Assembly (NCBI RefSeq): GCF_002914585.1
Contig: NZ_PDDM01000011.1
Span: 98,170 to 162,169, forward strand
DNA from: Pseudanabaena sp. BC1403
GTDB taxonomy: Bacteria; Cyanobacteriota; Cyanobacteriia; Pseudanabaenales; Pseudanabaenaceae
DNA: 64,000 bases
Reading direction: 5' to 3'
Part shown: in pieces, positions 63,916 through 64,000 of the stretch
Numbering within the stretch: position 1 is the stretch's first letter
Layout of the letters: each line of letters begins with the position of its first letter
Notes under the pieces: model-generated
What the model was told of the DNA's origin: nothing
Seen by the model: only the letters and a program-made list of their open reading frames with translations
Database searches by the model: none
Position numbers and translations under genes: made by a program

Positions 63916-64000
63916 AAGGAATGAAAAATAAATAACTTGTGCAAATTAGGATAAGCTCAGACAAAGAGAAAAAAGGAATAATTTTGGGTTATTACAGCGA

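Noticed and set aside
1..64000. tRNA, rRNA, riboswitch, origin of replication or prophage genes.
   Set aside because: None could be recognised on either strand by reading. A covariance-model search would be needed to exclude short RNAs.

Overview
The window looks like chromosomal DNA of a phycobilisome-bearing cyanobacterium. Direct evidence is a phycocyanin operon (cpcB, cpcA and the lyase pair cpcE/cpcF), a pebA-pebB pair for phycoerythrobilin synthesis, phytochrome-type GAF domains, and many copies of the cyanobacterial octamer GCGATCGC. A filamentous, non-heterocystous, Pseudanabaena-like organism is my guess. It is inference, not proven by the sequence. No tRNA, rRNA, CRISPR array or transposase was recognised.

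Layout. 1-1.2 kb: 3' part of a carotenoid oxygenase. 1.4-25.8 kb: a two-partner-secretion (TPS) locus. Seven tandem paralogous TpsA-like exoproteins on the minus strand are followed, apparently in the same transcript, by a secreted TPR-CHAT protease-like protein. A TpsB-type outer-membrane transporter is divergently transcribed from the other side. The paralogues are almost identical at both ends and variable in the middle. 26-31.4 kb: a minus-strand operon of a DUF928 protein, a CHASE2 hybrid histidine kinase and a REC-histidine kinase, convergent with tpsB. 32.3-34.4 kb: a small HTH regulator and an RsbU/SpoIIE-type phosphatase. 34.5-37.5 kb: cpcB-cpcA-cpcE-cpcF without linker genes. 37.9-41.7 kb: a phytochrome-like hybrid kinase. 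42-50.7 kb: PPK2-type phosphotransferase, pebA-pebB, glyQ, purE and smc. 50.9-51.6 kb: a PIN-domain toxin-antitoxin pair. 51.7-52.1 kb: a probable decayed gene. 52.4-63.2 kb: a plus-strand stress and metal island (two BON proteins, a coiled-coil protein, DUF5335, oleate hydratase, a CurA-like reductase, HdeD-like membrane protein, Dps, NDH-2-like oxidoreductase, a PepSY-type membrane protein, a ferrochelatase-like protein and a ZIP transporter). 63.2-64 kb: an alcohol dehydrogenase remnant lacking its N-terminal zinc domain.

How the parts may work together. The TPS array, TpsB and CHAT protein could form a surface-exoprotein system with interchangeable variable middles, one exporter and a possible processing protease. 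The neighbouring CHASE2/DUF928 operon could be its sensor. The pigment genes suggest light-colour control of phycobiliproteins. The 3' island combines iron storage, metal import, tetrapyrrole chemistry and envelope stress proteins.

Non-coding structure is rich. Almost every gene end carries a perfect or near-perfect hairpin with gene-specific arms and one of two recurring three-base apex types. There are also nested inverted-repeat elements in at least two families. Two BON genes share an 84-bp leader that looks better conserved than their coding regions.
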